Positions 9,345 through 22,474 are shown, counted from the stretch's first letter. The stretch is 64,000 bases of DNA from Sipunculus nudus (GCA_026874595.1 CM049309.1:41431079-41495078), one strand, 5' to 3'. Numbers and translations are program-made. The notes: generated from the sequence alone by a model not told the origin.

Positions 9345-12300
9345 TTTTAGCTCAGCTGACTGAAAGTCATCTGAGCTATAGCGATCACTCTTTGTTCGTC
9401 GTCCGTCTGTCTGTCTGTCTGTCCGTCTGTCTGTCCGTTAACCAGGCACAAATCGTAACCGCTAGAACTGGAATCTTCTTACTTGACATCCTGGGAGGTC
9501 CATGAAAAATCTCCTTGGAAACCAGAAATTAGGTACCTGTTACCCATATCCTTCGAGCTATGGGGCCCCAAAGTACCCCCCAGAAAAGTCCAAAATTTCA
9601 TACAAAAACTTCAATATCTCATTAACTACTTGACTGATGGTCATGATTTTTGGCGTACATATTGATCATGAGAGGTTCCATCAGTTCCTGAAGACTGGTG
9701 GCGCCACCTGTATTTTTTTATTTTTTACGAATTTTTTTTCTCTATTTTTGAGACCTTTAAAAATGTAAACATCTGTTAACAAGGCACAAATCGTAATGAC
9801 TGGACATAGAATCTTCATTCTTGACACACTGAGAGACCTATGAAAAGTCTCCATGGAAACCAGAAATTAGGTCTCTGTTACCCATATCCTACCAGCTATG
9901 GGGCCCCAAACTACCCCCAAGAAAAGTAAAAAATTTCAAACAAAAACTTCAATATCTCATTAAATACTTGACTGATGGTCATGATTTTTGTCATATATAT
10001 TGATCATGAGATGTTCCATCACTTCCTGCAGACTGGTGGCGCCACCTGTATCGTTCAATTTTTTACGAATTTTTTTCTCTATTTTTGAGACCTTTCAAAA
10101 TGTAAACATCTGTTAACAAGGCACAAATCGTAAAGACTGGACCTAAAATCTTCATTCTTGACACACTGAGAGACCTATGAATAGTCTCCATGGAAACCAG
10201 AAATTAGGTCTCTGTTACCCATATCCTTTGAGCTATGGAGCCCCAAAGTACCCCCAAGAAAAGTAAAAAATTTCATACAAAAACTTCAATATCTCATTAA
10301 CTACTTGAATGATGGTCATGATTTGTGGCATAACTATTGATCATGAGATGTGTCATCACTTCCTGCAGACTGGTGGTGCCACCTTTATTGTTCGATTTTT
10401 TTACGATTTTTTCCTCTATTTTTGAGACCTTTAAGGATGCTGTCATCTGTTAGCATAGCACAAATCGTAACGACTGGACCTAGAATCTTCATTCTTGACA
10501 CACTGAGAGGTCCATGAAAAATATCCTTGGAAACCAGAAATTAGGTCTCTGTTAACCATATCCTTCGAGCTATGGGGCCCCAAAGTACCCCCCCCCCTAG
10601 AGTAGTCAAAAATTTCATACAAAAACTTCAATATCTCAATAACTACATCACTGATGGTCATGATTTTTGGCATACATATTGATTATGAAATGTTCCATCA
10701 GTTCCTGCAGACTTGTGGCGCCACCTGTATTGTTTGATTTTTTACGATTTGTTCCTCTATTTTTGGGACCTTTAAGGATGCTGTCATCTGTTAACGTGAC
10801 ACAAATCATAACGACTGGACCTAGAATCTTCATTCTCGACACACTGAGAGACCTATGAAAAGTCTCCATGGAAACCAAAATTAGGTCTCTGTTACCCATA
10901 TTCTTCGAGCTATGGAGCCCTAAAATACCCCCAAGAAAAGTAAAAAATTTCATACAAAAACTTCAATATCTCATTAACTACTTGAATGATGGTCATGATT
11001 TGTGGCATAACTATTGATCATGAGATGTGTCATCTGTTCCTGCAGACTGGTGGCGCCACCTGTATCGTTCGATTTTTTACGATTTTTTCATCTATTTTTG
11101 AGACCTTTAAGGATGCTGTTATCTGTTAGCATGGCACAAATAGTAACGACTGGACCTAGAATCTTCATTCTCAACACACTAGAAGACCTATGAAAAGTCT
11201 CCATGGAAACCAGAAAATAGGTCTCTGTTACCCATATCCTTCGAGCTATGGGGCCCCAAAGTACCCCCCCAGAGTAGTCAAAAATTTCATACAAAAACTT
11301 CAATATCTCAATAACTACATCACTGATGGTCATGATTTTTGGCATACATATTGATTATGAGATGTTCCATCAGTTCCTGCAGACTGGTGGCGCCACCTAT
11401 GTTATCTATCAAGAGGGTACAAATTGCAACAACTGGACCTAGAAACTTCATTCCTGTCATGCAAAGAGGCCCATGAAAGGTGCCTGTGGAAACTTGAAAT
11501 TAGGTCTCTGTTACCCATATCCTTCAAGCTATAGGACTCTGAAGTATCCCTCAGAATAATGGACAATTTGATACAAAAGCTGAAGTATCTGAACAACTAG
11601 TACGGAGATCATCATGATTCTTTGCATGGATATTGACCATTAAGCGTTTTTAGCTCAGCTGACTGTAAGTCATCTGAAGTATCCCTCAGAATAATGGACA
11701 ATTTGATACAAAAGCTCAAGTATCTAAACAACTATTGCAGTGATCACCATGATTCTTTGCATGGATATTGATCATGGAATGTGTCATCAGTTTCTGCAGT
11801 ATGGTGGCGCAACCTGTATTTTTTTTATTTTTACGAATTTTTTTCTCTATTTTTGAGACCTCATAAGATGCGGTCATCTGTTAACATGGCACAAATCGTA
11901 ACAACTGGACCTAGAATCTTCTCTCTTGACATGCTGAGAGGCCTATGAAAAGTTTCCTTAAAAACTTGAAATTAGGTCTCTGTTACCCATAACCTCTGAG
12001 CTATGGGGCTCCGAAGTACCCCCCAGAATAATGGAAAATTTGATACAAAAGCTCAAGTATCTGAACAATTATTATATTGATCACCATGATTCTTTGCATG
12101 GATATTGATCATGAAATGTTTCATCAGTTTCTGCCTTCTGGTGGCGCCACCTGTATTTTTTCAATTTTTAGCTCAGCTGACTGAAAGTCATCTGAGCTGT
12201 AGGGATCACCTTTTGTCCGTCGTCCGTCCGGCCATCCAGGCGTCTGTCTGTTAACAGGGCACAAATCGTAACCGCTTGACCGGGAATCTTCTTACTTGAA

Positions 12301-13105
12301 ATCCTGGGAGGTCTATGGAAATTCTCCTTGTAAACCTGAAATTAGGTCACTGTGACCTATATTCTTCGAGCTATGGGGTTCTGAAGTACCCCCCAGAATA
12401 ATGCAAAATTTAATACAAAAGCTCAAGTATCTGAACAACTAATGCATTAATCACCATGATTCTTTGCATGGATATTGATCATGGAGTGTTTCATCAATTT
12501 CTGGAGATTGGTGGCGCCACCTATATTTTTTTATTTTTTACGATTTTTTTTCTCTACTTAAAAAGGTCTACATGGAAACCCGAAATAAGGTCCCTGTTAC
12601 CCATATTCTGTGAGCTATGGGGCTCTGAAGTACCCCCCAGAATAAAGATTTGGTCATATTTTAACAGGGCACAAATCATAATGACTGGACCTAGAATCTT
12701 CTGTCCTCACCTCCAGGGAAGCCCATAAAAGGTCTACATGGAAACCCGAAATAAGGTCCCTGTTACCCATATCCTTCATGCTCTGGGGCTCCGAAGTACT
12801 CCCCAGAATAAAGATTTGGTCATCTGTTAACAGAGCACAAATCATAATAACTGGACCTAGAATTTTATTTTTTGACATGCTGGGAGACCCCTGAAAAGTC
12901 ATCTTGTAAACCTTGAAAATAGGTGTTTGTTACCCATATCCTTCATGCTACAGAGCTCCATAGTACCCCAATGAATATTGGATGATTTTATACAAAAGGT
13001 CAAGTTTGGAAAAAGTATTTCATTCAAATTTGACATTCAGATGATAAAATTACTTTTGTCAATGTCTTCCTGGTCAGCTGACCCCTGGGTCACTTGTTTT
13101 TATAT
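9345..13105 (+). repeat. Complex tandem array of ~338-bp units with hairpin modules
   Basis: About six diverged units of ~338 bp run from 9435 to 11400, each starting near TGTTAAC and continuing GCACAAATCGTAA, AGAATCTTCATTCTTGACA, TTAGGTCTCTGTTACCCATA, CTTCAATATCTCATTAA, TGATGGTCATGATTTTTGG and CTGGTGGCGCCACCTGTAT. Shorter and rearranged units continue to about 12960. A hairpin-capable module (AGCTCAGCTGACT pairing with AGTCATCTGAGCT) occurs at about 9349, 11650 and 12168; two copies are followed by a CGTCCGTCTGTCTG-type stretch. A related CAGCTGACC half-site closes the array near 13073. The minus-strand frames here are shadows of the repeat unit. Confidence 0.85.
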
Positions 13106-16088
13106 ATGATTAGAAAATCACCTTTACCACGTACATCAGTCGCTGTTGCATACCAAAAAGATAAACAAAATATGACAAAATTTCCCACCTCAGTAAATAG
13201 ATTTCTTCATCTTGTCTACCTGTTGCGCAATTTACCTGAGGGAGTGATTAATTATAAGATCAATCAATGATCAGGAAAATTTTAAATCATTTCGTTTAAC
13301 TAACGTAAGGTTTTTGGAACATCATGATTAAAAATAAAAATTTAATTGATGTTTAGGTTTAATATGGATGGTTTCTTTACCTAGATTATGGACAAGTCGT
13401 TCCTTCACAGAGTAACCTGGAAATAAAACATGGCTTAAACTGTTAGCCAGGATAAATGGACTGTGACTGGAGTTTCATTGTTAGGCCACAGCAAAAAAAT
13501 GTTCCATATGCACTTTATAAAAAATTACACGAGCGGGCAATTTTTTTTCTAGAAAATCAACCGATTTAGACAAAAAAAGCAAAATATGAGCCAACCTTCT
13601 GGAAGTACTTAAAATGTATGTAACCAACACAAAAAAATTTTGCTCACTCATAAAAAATGTTCTCGAAATAATAATATATTGGTTTGGCCTTATCCGGAAC
13701 AGAAATTTGGCATTTAGTTTAAGACGTGTTTAAAGATTAAATAAAACCATCTAATTCATAGAAATAAACAACGCGAGAGACTTTGAAACTGATATATAAG
13801 ATCTACGGTAATTTGAATCAGACATTTTAGATCGACCAATTGTTTCTTTGTGTAGGTTTTTGTGGCTTTAACAATGAGTAGGATGATTTTGATTATGATA
13901 ACGGTTATTTGGACGGCTTTTCATGGCTTATAAAATTTTTTCGTATTAAATTCAACGATAAAAAAGTTCTGTCAGATGACTCTCGGGTATTCTTTGATGA
14001 GATATCGAGGTTAGATTCCATGAGTGGTAGGCATCAACTTATACATGAATCGCATGAACAAGGAGAAAAGTAGCAAACTGACGTCGTCATATTTCTAGGA
14101 GTGCCCGAAACTTTAACTTTTGCTGAACGCGTCAATTTTCACATGACGTTCATTGAATATATATACCACGTGTAGTCTGCATTTAAAATGCCAAGACCGT
14201 TCAACCTGTCACGTGGTTCTGTGTCTGACTACAGTTCAGCATTGAAACCATCAAGCAAGACTTTCATATACACAGTTTTATAAATGTGAAGGAATTTTTC
14301 AGACATACTTATTCTGCCATTAAATTAGCCAGAGCGGGCAGTCGGGAACGTTGGTGTTTACGCCACTGTATGACTGATGATAACTGGGTATATAAAAAGT
14401 CCTATCAGGGCAAAAATGTCGAGTATGAGTTAGGGTTTGCTCGCCGGTGGTGCAGAGCGGAATGTATTACATGGAGAGTGTGCAACAGCAGCGCAGAGAA
14501 AGCTCGGGCAAATATGTTGTTGTGGTGGCAAAAGTTCATTAAAAAAAGGCCAGTCCTCACAAAAACAAATCCAGAAATTTTTATATTGAGACTTAACAAA
14601 GCGTCGTCGAAATAAAAAAAAAAAGTTGTGACGCGAATCTTACGATCCTTGTTTGTCTTAATAATACACTCTTGCTCTACCTTAAGCTAACCAGCTATGT
14701 GTCAGTCCTCTATAAGTAGGAAAACTGAAACTATATTCTTGTAAGCATCCCGCCTGAAGATTACTTGTATCCAGGGCAACAGGAGCTTGAATCAACGACC
14801 GTGCTCTCTTTGTGAGCGACCAGAACCTTCAGGGATAACCTCTCCATTAATTACATATCTGGCCGGGAATGCATCTGACATTTGGGCTCCTCGGGGGACA
14901 CGTACCGGTTAATTAGTCCCCCGCCTCGGGTCGGCGGAACTGCATCCGGCAAAGATTTAAGGCAAACGGGAGGTATGGGCTGATGTTTAAGTCGTTACTA
15001 TCGTGTTACTGTGATATGTCGAGACCGCGCAGTTTAACCTCGCGAAGGTAATGTAGATTGCTGGATATTAAGGATCACCTCATGGGGAAAAAATAATCAT
15101 ACTAAAGAAAAGTTTAGGAAACCGGGGTCCCACTGGAACCGTAATAAGGCTCAGGATGCATTAGCTGGCGAAATAAATTGCTTTCAAGGTAAAAGGTCCC
15201 ATAAGATCGTATTTCGACTTGAGTGCCTTCAATTTCAAAGGTAATGTAACGATGTCGGATGCATTTTATTTGGGGATCTCTAAGCCATGCTTGATCTTGT
15301 CGGATTTGTTACAGACCAGTAAATCTGAAGTCGGAAAGTTGGTTTTTCCTTTTACATACACAAATGTAGGAGGTTTCAGCGAATATAACAATTATCTCTT
15401 GTCCAAACGTAATGCTGGTTTAACAAGAGATAAAAAAATGTGACATGTCTCTTTACATCATGTAAAAAAAACCCAACAGAAATTGAATCACTTTGATCAA
15501 AACAAATAAAACAGTTAAAGAAATGATTATTTTGTATATATGATTTATTCTAGGATTATATGTCGCTCAATAATTATGTCACAAGCTTTGATACCCGTAT
15601 TGGTATCTATGTAGATGAGTAAAACCATGTAGGTCATAGCCGTGATTCAGTTCCATTTTATTTACATTGTATATCAATAACATATATCTCTTGTTTATTC
15701 TCCAATTCTTCGAGTCTCTTTTTAATATACTATGTATTCGATATAAGTAATGTCTGAATGTATAATATTTATAGTGAAACATGGTAAAAAGAAGGATTTC
15801 TGTCTGATAAATTTGATTTAATGGTGTGTATTGTGCAGGGTCGTCTCCTGTTAGCATTTATAGATTTCTCCGGAAGAAGATGGCTCCAGGGTCTACTCGT
15901 TAAAGAAAGGTAGATTTTTCCCAGACGATTCAATTCCGAATGGATCCCGAGGCGAATGGTAACATACCGGAGGTTTCCAGGGCCCAAGTCTGTTGACTCG
16001 CGTTCTGTTCACCAGATTATTTAGACCCTACCGCCTTAACTTCGTCCTGAAAACCTTCTTAAACATTAAACCATAACCGACATTTGCT
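13106..16088. other. Gene-free stretch
   Basis: Poly-A/T-rich intergenic DNA. The 109-codon frame at 14286-14615 opens with GTG; its first ATG is about 28 codons in. It is rich in W, R and K but matches nothing I know. A GC-richer patch at 14860-14960 has no RNA-like fold I could support. Confidence 0.4.
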
Positions 16089-16215
16089 AGCCGTCTGCGA
16101 TACAGCTTTGTCAGCCGTAAGCTGCACGGAATGTGAACGTGACAGATGGAAGACTAGAGGAATCCATTAGCTGAGCACTAATATACATCAGCCGTCTGGC
16201 GTTTTATATCTGATA
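16089..16215. repeat. Dispersed repeat, relative of 20975-21115
   Basis: The stretch from CAGCCGTAAGCTGCACGGAA to GCCGTCTGGCGTTTTAT aligns, at modest identity, with 20975-21115 (CAGACGCCAGCTTAACAGAA to GGCGTCTGGTGTTTTAT) in the same orientation. The two copies flank the LINE at 16.3-19.75 kb. Confidence 0.45.
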
Positions 16216-16578
16216 TCTTTTGGGTCGCTTACTTGGGGCTATTTCTTTTCAAGAATAACCTTATTAAGTTTGTGTGAAATTATTTATTTATTTATTTATT
16301 ATTTATTATTTATTATAATATTGTGAAGGGTGGCCTGTACCAGAATAAGAATTCTGTTATAAGCAGGGCCCTCTTCCAAGATATACAAGATATTATAAAC
16401 AATGGAACATGATAATAAAAATACATAAAAGTACATGTACAATGCGAAATATAAAAGACATAATGAGACTGTAAAATCATTACAAAGGAATGATAATATC
16501 ATAAAATTAATAAAAGGGACGGTACTAACAGCGGTAAGAGCAACGATTACATCTAAACAATTTCGTGCTGTGATAAGA

Positions 16579-19518
16579 TTATGACATCATTGTAAAATCG
16601 GAGAAGTACGAACGTGATAATTTTTTAAAATGCTGCAAATTAGAAGCAAACTTAATGTGTCGAGGAAGGGAGTTCCATAGAGTACTGCCTGCATAAAAAG
16701 AGGTAGCCTTGAAGGCTTCAATACGCGGTTTCGGAAGGATACAGTTTTTGTTTTCGGTTAACCGCGTCGAATAATTATGAATGCCCTTCGCCATATGAAA
16801 ATTCTTACATAAATATGAAGGGGCTAAATCATTTATGCATTTATAGGTTAAAATAGATAGGAGGTACAAATATCGCTGTTCAATTGTCATTAAGCCTATT
16901 TTTTTCACTAAATCTAAACTTCTTTGAGGTGGGTCGTAATTTTTTGTTATTATCCTAGCCGCACGACACTGCATTCGTTGGATTGCGGCAGGGAATAAGC
17001 TGGGACAGCTGCCCCATACTGTTAGGCTATAATCTATTGAGGGTTGAACAAAGGCGTGATATATAGTGACTAAAAACTTCTGTGGTAGAAATTTGCTGAG
17101 CCGATGTAAAAGTCCAATTTTGCAACATAGCTTTTTAAAAACGGTAGAAGTGTGAGATTTCCATGTGAGATGGGCGTCAATGATCAAGCCAAGGTGAGAA
17201 AATTCATCGACATTCGGGACAATATCTTTATCGATAATTATTTGTAAAGAATTTGATTGTTTGCGTTGCTTGGAACTCACAAGCATAGTAGCTGATTTTG
17301 TGGCGTTTGCAATTAGTTTGTTTTTATTAAGCCATTTAGTAACTTGGTCTACAGCAGCCTGTAACTTATGTTGTGCTGATTCGCGATCGATGCCGTCTGC
17401 GTATAGCGTGATGTCGTCAGCATAAATCGAGCATTTTGCGTCTGTTACATTATCGGGCAAGTCATTAAGATATAGTAAGAAAAGAATGGGTCCAAGTACA
17501 GTGCCTTGTGGTACACCTGTATCGATGGTTTTCACCTCAGAATTATAGTTATTGAAGCAGACAAACTGCTTTCGGTCGTATAAATAATTATAAAACCAGG
17601 TGTGCGAATTTCCATTTACGCCATACTGTTTTAATTTAGCCAATAATATATCGTGATTTAGGGAATCAAAACCTTTTTTAAGGTCGAGAAAGCATATGGA
17701 GTTTACACGTCCGCAGTTCATAACTGTCAGCCAATTATCAACTATTCTATGTCATGCAGTTTGGGTAGAGTTGTTTGCAAGAAAGGCATTTTGTTCAGGA
17801 GATATCAAGCGTTTGTGGTTTAAGTAATAAAGGAGATGACGTTTAATGTGCTTCTCTAAGATTTTAATCACATGGCTGGTGATCGAAATTGGCCGGTAAT
17901 TGTTAGTATCAGAAAGTTTCCCTTTACCCTTATAAATGGGTACCACCCTTGCACACTTCCAGTCAGGAGGAACTATTCCTGTACTGAGTGATAAGTTAAG
18001 AATATGTGTCAGCGATGGCGCTAAGATGACCGCGGCCTCTCCAAGTAAGAACCCCGGCATATTGAGGACATCAATTTCATGTTTATTCTTAAATGCGACT
18101 AGAAGTTTCACGACATCCTGTTGGCTCATTTGAGGGATTGAAAACCGAGAATCAGTAAAATCAGGTTGGTCCTGCACAACATCTTTGGTAAATGCTTTAG
18201 TTAAAGTTTTTCCAACTGAGGCAAAGAAGTCATTCAGGTCATCCGCAGTTAGATCTGGACTATCTTGACCCCGTCTAACTGGATTGATCACGTGTTTTAA
18301 AGACTGCCAAATCTCCTTGGGAGATTTTGATGACTGTGCCTTGTGTCTATAATAGGAACGTTTCAGTTGACGGATCATGCAAGTGACCCGATTACGTAAC
18401 CGCCTGAACTGTGCCCACAGCTGTGGATCATTATTTGACACAGCAGATTTACGAATGCGTTCTCGGTTATATATTAGACGCTGGATATCAGGTGACATCC
18501 AGGGATTGTGTCTATTATTTCTAACTCTAAACGTTCTAAAAGGTGCGTGTTTATTACATATGGTCAGAAATTCATCACGCCATAGATTCCAGGCTGAGAT
18601 GACATCATTTACATCGGGAAGACAGTGAAATGTTAATGATGACTGAATGGACCGCTTGAAGGCAAGGGGATCAAATTTCTTAAAGGACCTAACTCTCACA
18701 AATTTGGTTCCTTTTTGGCAACTGCCTCCTGAGAGCCGGGTAAAAATAATATGATGATCGCTAAGTGACCACGGAATAACGCCGGATGATGAGTGAATAC
18801 CGGGTTTATTTGTAAAAATCAAATCTATCGTACTGGATGAGGTTGCGGTGACTCGAGTTGGGGAGGTTATAAGTTGATGAAGGTTGTATGATGTGGCCAT
18901 ATTCACCAACTCAACATTTATAGACGCTTTGGGGTTATTAAAATCAATATTAAAATCGCCTATGATCACTGTATGAACATGTTTAGCCATAGCAAGGCTA
19001 ATGTTATCGAAGAGAAGTTGTAAATAACTTTTGTCAGAGTGAGGCGGTCTATATATACACCCGATCAGAGAGTTACGTCTGTTCCATTGAATTTGGACCC
19101 AGATTACTTCTAGATGATCATTAGAAATAAAAGGACTTACGGTAGATTGCAAGGAACTTTGTACATAAATGGCAACACCTCCACCATGTCTATTTCGGTC
19201 TTTTCGGTAGAGAGTATACCCCGGGATTTCGATTTCATGGGTTGCGATACTATCGTCCAACCAAGTCTCAGTGAAACATACTACATGGACCGAACCAACC
19301 TTTAAGAGGAGCACTAATTCGTCGAACTTTGGAGGAAGACTTCTTACATTTAAGTGGATTATAGTTAGGCCATTCTTCTTTCGGATACACTGTAGGAGTG
19401 TTTCAATTGAGGTACCATCATCATGCGTGTTTGAGGAAGGCACGTTTTGATAATCGGGAATGAACCCGTCATTGTTGTGACCAGGTAAGTAACTCTCGTT
19501 GTAAGGGGTACTGTTCAT
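16579..19518 (-). pseudogene. LINE ORF2: APE endonuclease plus reverse transcriptase, one in-frame TGA
   Basis: The frame is continuous for 980 codons from ATG at 19518 except for a single TGA at 17752-17754. Residues about 50-285 form the apurinic/apyrimidinic-type endonuclease that nicks target DNA: LTIIHLNVRSL, CFTETWLDD, a GGGVAIYV stretch, IIGDFNID and WSLSDHHIIF (catalytic S-D-H). The reverse transcriptase starts near residue 480 with VVPIYKGKG and NNYRPISI, and after the stop continues with FLDLKKGFDSLNH, GVPQGTVLGPILF and the catalytic YADD box (17413-17424). The C-terminal tail carries PRIEAFKA and FYAGS. With the TGA read as stop, the product is a 588-residue endonuclease plus the first part of RT, without the catalytic YADD, so it is inactive for retrotransposition. 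No gap or frameshift is needed to align the two halves. Confidence 0.93.
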
Positions 19519-19519
19519 G

Positions 19520-19577
19520 TTAATTCTATTACTGCTTTGTTAATTCTATTACTGCTTGTTAATTCTATTACTGCTTA
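19520..19577. repeat. Three 18-20-bp direct repeats just upstream of LINE ORF2
   Basis: TTAATTCTATTACTGCTT is repeated three times in tandem directly before the ORF2 start (minus-strand sense). It could be a recent expansion in the 5' UTR. Confidence 0.85.
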
Positions 19578-19750
19578 TTTTCGCCTTTTCGGTCGTTTTT
19601 TTTCTGTTGTTTTTGGGAAATAACATAAGTCAGCAGCAAAAGAAAAGAGATTAAACACGTTGTCCAAAGCTGGGCCCCCAGGTAGCGTGCACCCGAGCAC
19701 CGATTAAGACGATTCATGATCCATCCTGATGATCCAACGTGTAAGATCAC

Positions 19751-21540
19751 ATTCTGTCCTTGTTCTCACTACACATAAAACACACAGAGACAAAATATTC
19801 CAGAGTCACATAGCTAGCCATCACGGGTGACTAGAATGTTAGATATATCTGACAACACTTTAGTCACCACCCTACATATGCACTTGGGTGGGATTATAAG
19901 CTTCTTACGATATGTATCCGTAAAAGAGAGAAAATACATAATAATCTCTGGAATATCATTGTAATTAGACCCAGTCAAGTTATGGTAAGCTAATACGTAT
20001 ATTTATTCTAAGATTATATACGTGTAATCCCTTAATAATACAGAAATGTACACACAGACATGTATGTCGCTATGAATACGTTCTAAGTGCATATTTCATG
20101 GTGGTTGTGAGCAGTATGACCCGTGTCTTCTTGGACCAAAACACCTAATAAATGAGGTAAAATGCACTTCCTTTTGAAAAATATGTAGCAGTTAGATGCA
20201 TATACAATGCTGCAAAACTTTTATGCCACAAAGTCCACAGAACTGATAACACAACTCCCTTTCTAGAAAATACGATCGTATCTAGAAAATACGATCGTAT
20301 CGTGTACAAAAACCACTTACCTCCATATATGGGGAGGCGCCAAAACAGTCGACCCGTCATCAGTCACGAGACGTTTCATCGCTGAAGTGGCTACCAAAAA
20401 CAGCCCATTATGGTTCAGAGCACGCAGAAAATAAGTGTAAAATATTAGTGCGGTTAAAGTCTAGTGATTTTAAGGATCGAAGCTTTCGACAGTAATGACA
20501 CACTCCTTTCCATTTCCACTGCAGTCGTTCAACGTTCAACAAAATGGGCCGGCAGAGGGCCAAGAGGGCCAACGAGAGCGGGATGTCGCATGTTTAAAAC
20601 TTGGAGTTGGATGCACAATTCGATACCACGCTCTCATTGGTCTGATTACAGTTCTTTGCCTTGTGCCAGTCCTGGATCGTAAACACAAGGCAGCAGTAAA
20701 AGCGAAGGAGAATAGAAAGAAAAGAAAACGATTATGTACAGTGTGTATAACTGGTATACGTCAGCAGTGTAATGTAATCACCCATCCACCGTTACACCTA
20801 CATATAGATACGTGTGTTGGTTTGCAATGCAAGGAACAAAATTTATACATGTAGTAAAACACTCTAATGTTTAGGCTATAAACTCTTTAACTTGTTTTCC
20901 AGTTCAGTATTGATTTGGGAGGCGGTCCAGGCAGCAACATTTTGGTTTGAAACCTTTAAATAGGTTGCAGTGTCTGAATAAGGTGAGCCCGCACCTATAG
21001 CCCCTGCCCCCTGACGTTTATCAGACGCCAGCTTAACAGAATATGAACGCTACAGAGCGCGGATAATATCCATAATCCAATAATATCCATATCAGGCGTC
21101 TGGTGTTTTATTTCTGCTCATCGTTTTCCCCGTATTTTCCCTCGTCTCGGGGACAGCCATCTTCTGTTTCTTCCACGAGAACTTTATTACGTACGTGTAA
21201 CCTCGTGTTCGTCTTTTCCTCCGTGCTCTCTTTGAAATAACATTAATCAACAATTGACGAGAAATTGATTGACACGAACGGCTTTTCATATATTGACGCG
21301 CATTAGGCATCAGACCGCAATGTCCCTCGCAAATTCTTATCATCTAGTCTCGGTGAACCAGAAAGTTGAGTCCGTGACCCTGTTGGTGGCACTGTGTATT
21401 GAATGTGGGAAAAGGTTAAGAATATGTTTAGGGCACTTGTTATAATTAGGTTTTCTTAATTTTCGGATATACGAGCAGAGAGCTAGGATTTTTCCCGATG
21501 TCGTGACCATAATCATATCAAGAAGTCACCATTTTGCCTC
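19751..21540. other. Gene-free stretch
   Basis: No gene recognised. The 119-codon frame at 20495-20854 has a K/R-rich middle (KHKAAVKAKENRKKRKRL) and a C-rich end but no known domain. At 20262-20298 a ~20-bp unit (CTAGAAAATACGATCGTAT) is duplicated head to tail. The part 20975-21115 is a diverged copy of the 16089-16215 repeat. The segment 20915-20980 resembles the GTTTGAAACC..GGTTGCAG part of the hAT-like repeat at 29813-30018. Confidence 0.4.
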
Positions 21541-21542
21541 TG

Positions 21543-21618
21543 GGTCGTAGTGGGGATAGAACCGGGAAGCACCAGCTCTGAGGTCCAACGACTAAACCAC
21601 AAAAAGCTATGTACTACA
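21543..21618 (-). other. tRNA-like fragment, possible SINE head
   Basis: On the minus strand it reads TGGTTTAGTCGTTGG (A-box-like) and about 35 bases later GGTTCTATCCC (B-box-like). The acceptor stem does not close, so this is not a functional tRNA gene. No SINE body or tail could be delimited. Confidence 0.35.
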
Positions 21619-22440
21619 CATGTCTTTGGTCATCATGGGGTGTACGGCATATAATTACATCTCCTCGTCTGTGACTATGTTTACTTGGGAAAAAACAACA
21701 GCAAATCCCGTAAATATTAAAATATAATTTCCCGCCATGGGGAAACATATCGCCTGTAGAATATGTAAAAAAAATCATTGTAGGACAAAATTATATATTC
21801 ATGGAATATATCCATGTATTCCATATTATTCCAGCACTGACGGGATCACTGTTTCTGTGTTTAAGGTTTGAGTATCTCTCTGGCCAAGGTACAGTGTACC
21901 GAATGTCAGTCTGACATACAACTACGTGTACATTATTTACTGCATGATTTAAAGGTTACTCGCATAGTGCCACATGTTTTGGTATCAGCATTCCATATTT
22001 GGAGATCGTTCTTTTCCTCCATTTGTTCTTTTCCATCTCTTTCTTTAAACCATTTTACATAACTGATTCAGCATGGTTTATAATGATATCCTTAGTAGAC
22101 TGTTGAATATCTGGTTTTATGTGATGTCTTTTTTACGATCTAATATATAATAATCGAATAAAATATTTGATATGTGAAAATTCAGGATTATGAAAACTTT
22201 CACATCTTCCAAACCCTACCGTTGTGTTTTTAACCTTGCAATAATAAATTGCATCGTAGAATAAAGTGAGACATGTAAAATACATGTCTATTTTATTAAT
22301 TGTAGAGAAGTGATTCTATTCAGTTGCCTCAATTTATCTTCGAGGGTGGGGGGGGGGGGGGATGACTCATATAGCTAGGTTTAGGTTTGATTAACTTTTC
22401 TGGAAACCTATAAGAATACTGATATATCTCATTGTTCAAA

Positions 22441-22443
22441 TTT

Positions 22444-22474
<31 letters not shown>

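Larger units (their letters stand above)
16280..19750 (-). mobile_element. CR1/L2-like LINE, one stop short of an open ORF2
   Basis: The element reads on the minus strand from a 5' region near 19750 to an (AATA)n-type 3' tail at 16280-16318. ORF2 (16579-19518) encodes an endonuclease and a reverse transcriptase. The 3' UTR shares a GGCCACCCT segment and AATAAATAAATA tail with the fragments at 1-1497 and 49045-50700. The 5' limit is uncertain because no target duplication was found; the minus-strand frame at 19568-19750 opens with GTG and has no ORF1-like domain. CR1/L2 placement rests on the endonuclease type and tail, and would need a tree. Confidence 0.85.

Noticed and set aside
9483-12902. 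Repeated peptide frames such as MPKIMTISDVVIEILKFLYEIFDYS
   Set aside because: The same peptide recurs because the 338-bp unit recurs; stops and shifts differ between units, so no selection on coding.
14286-14615. 109-codon W/R/K-rich frame
   Set aside because: Opens with GTG and only reaches an ATG about 28 codons in; no homology recognised and an overlapping antisense frame exists.
20495-20854. 119-codon frame with a K/R-rich middle
   Set aside because: No domain, another frame overlaps it, and there is no splice or promoter support.
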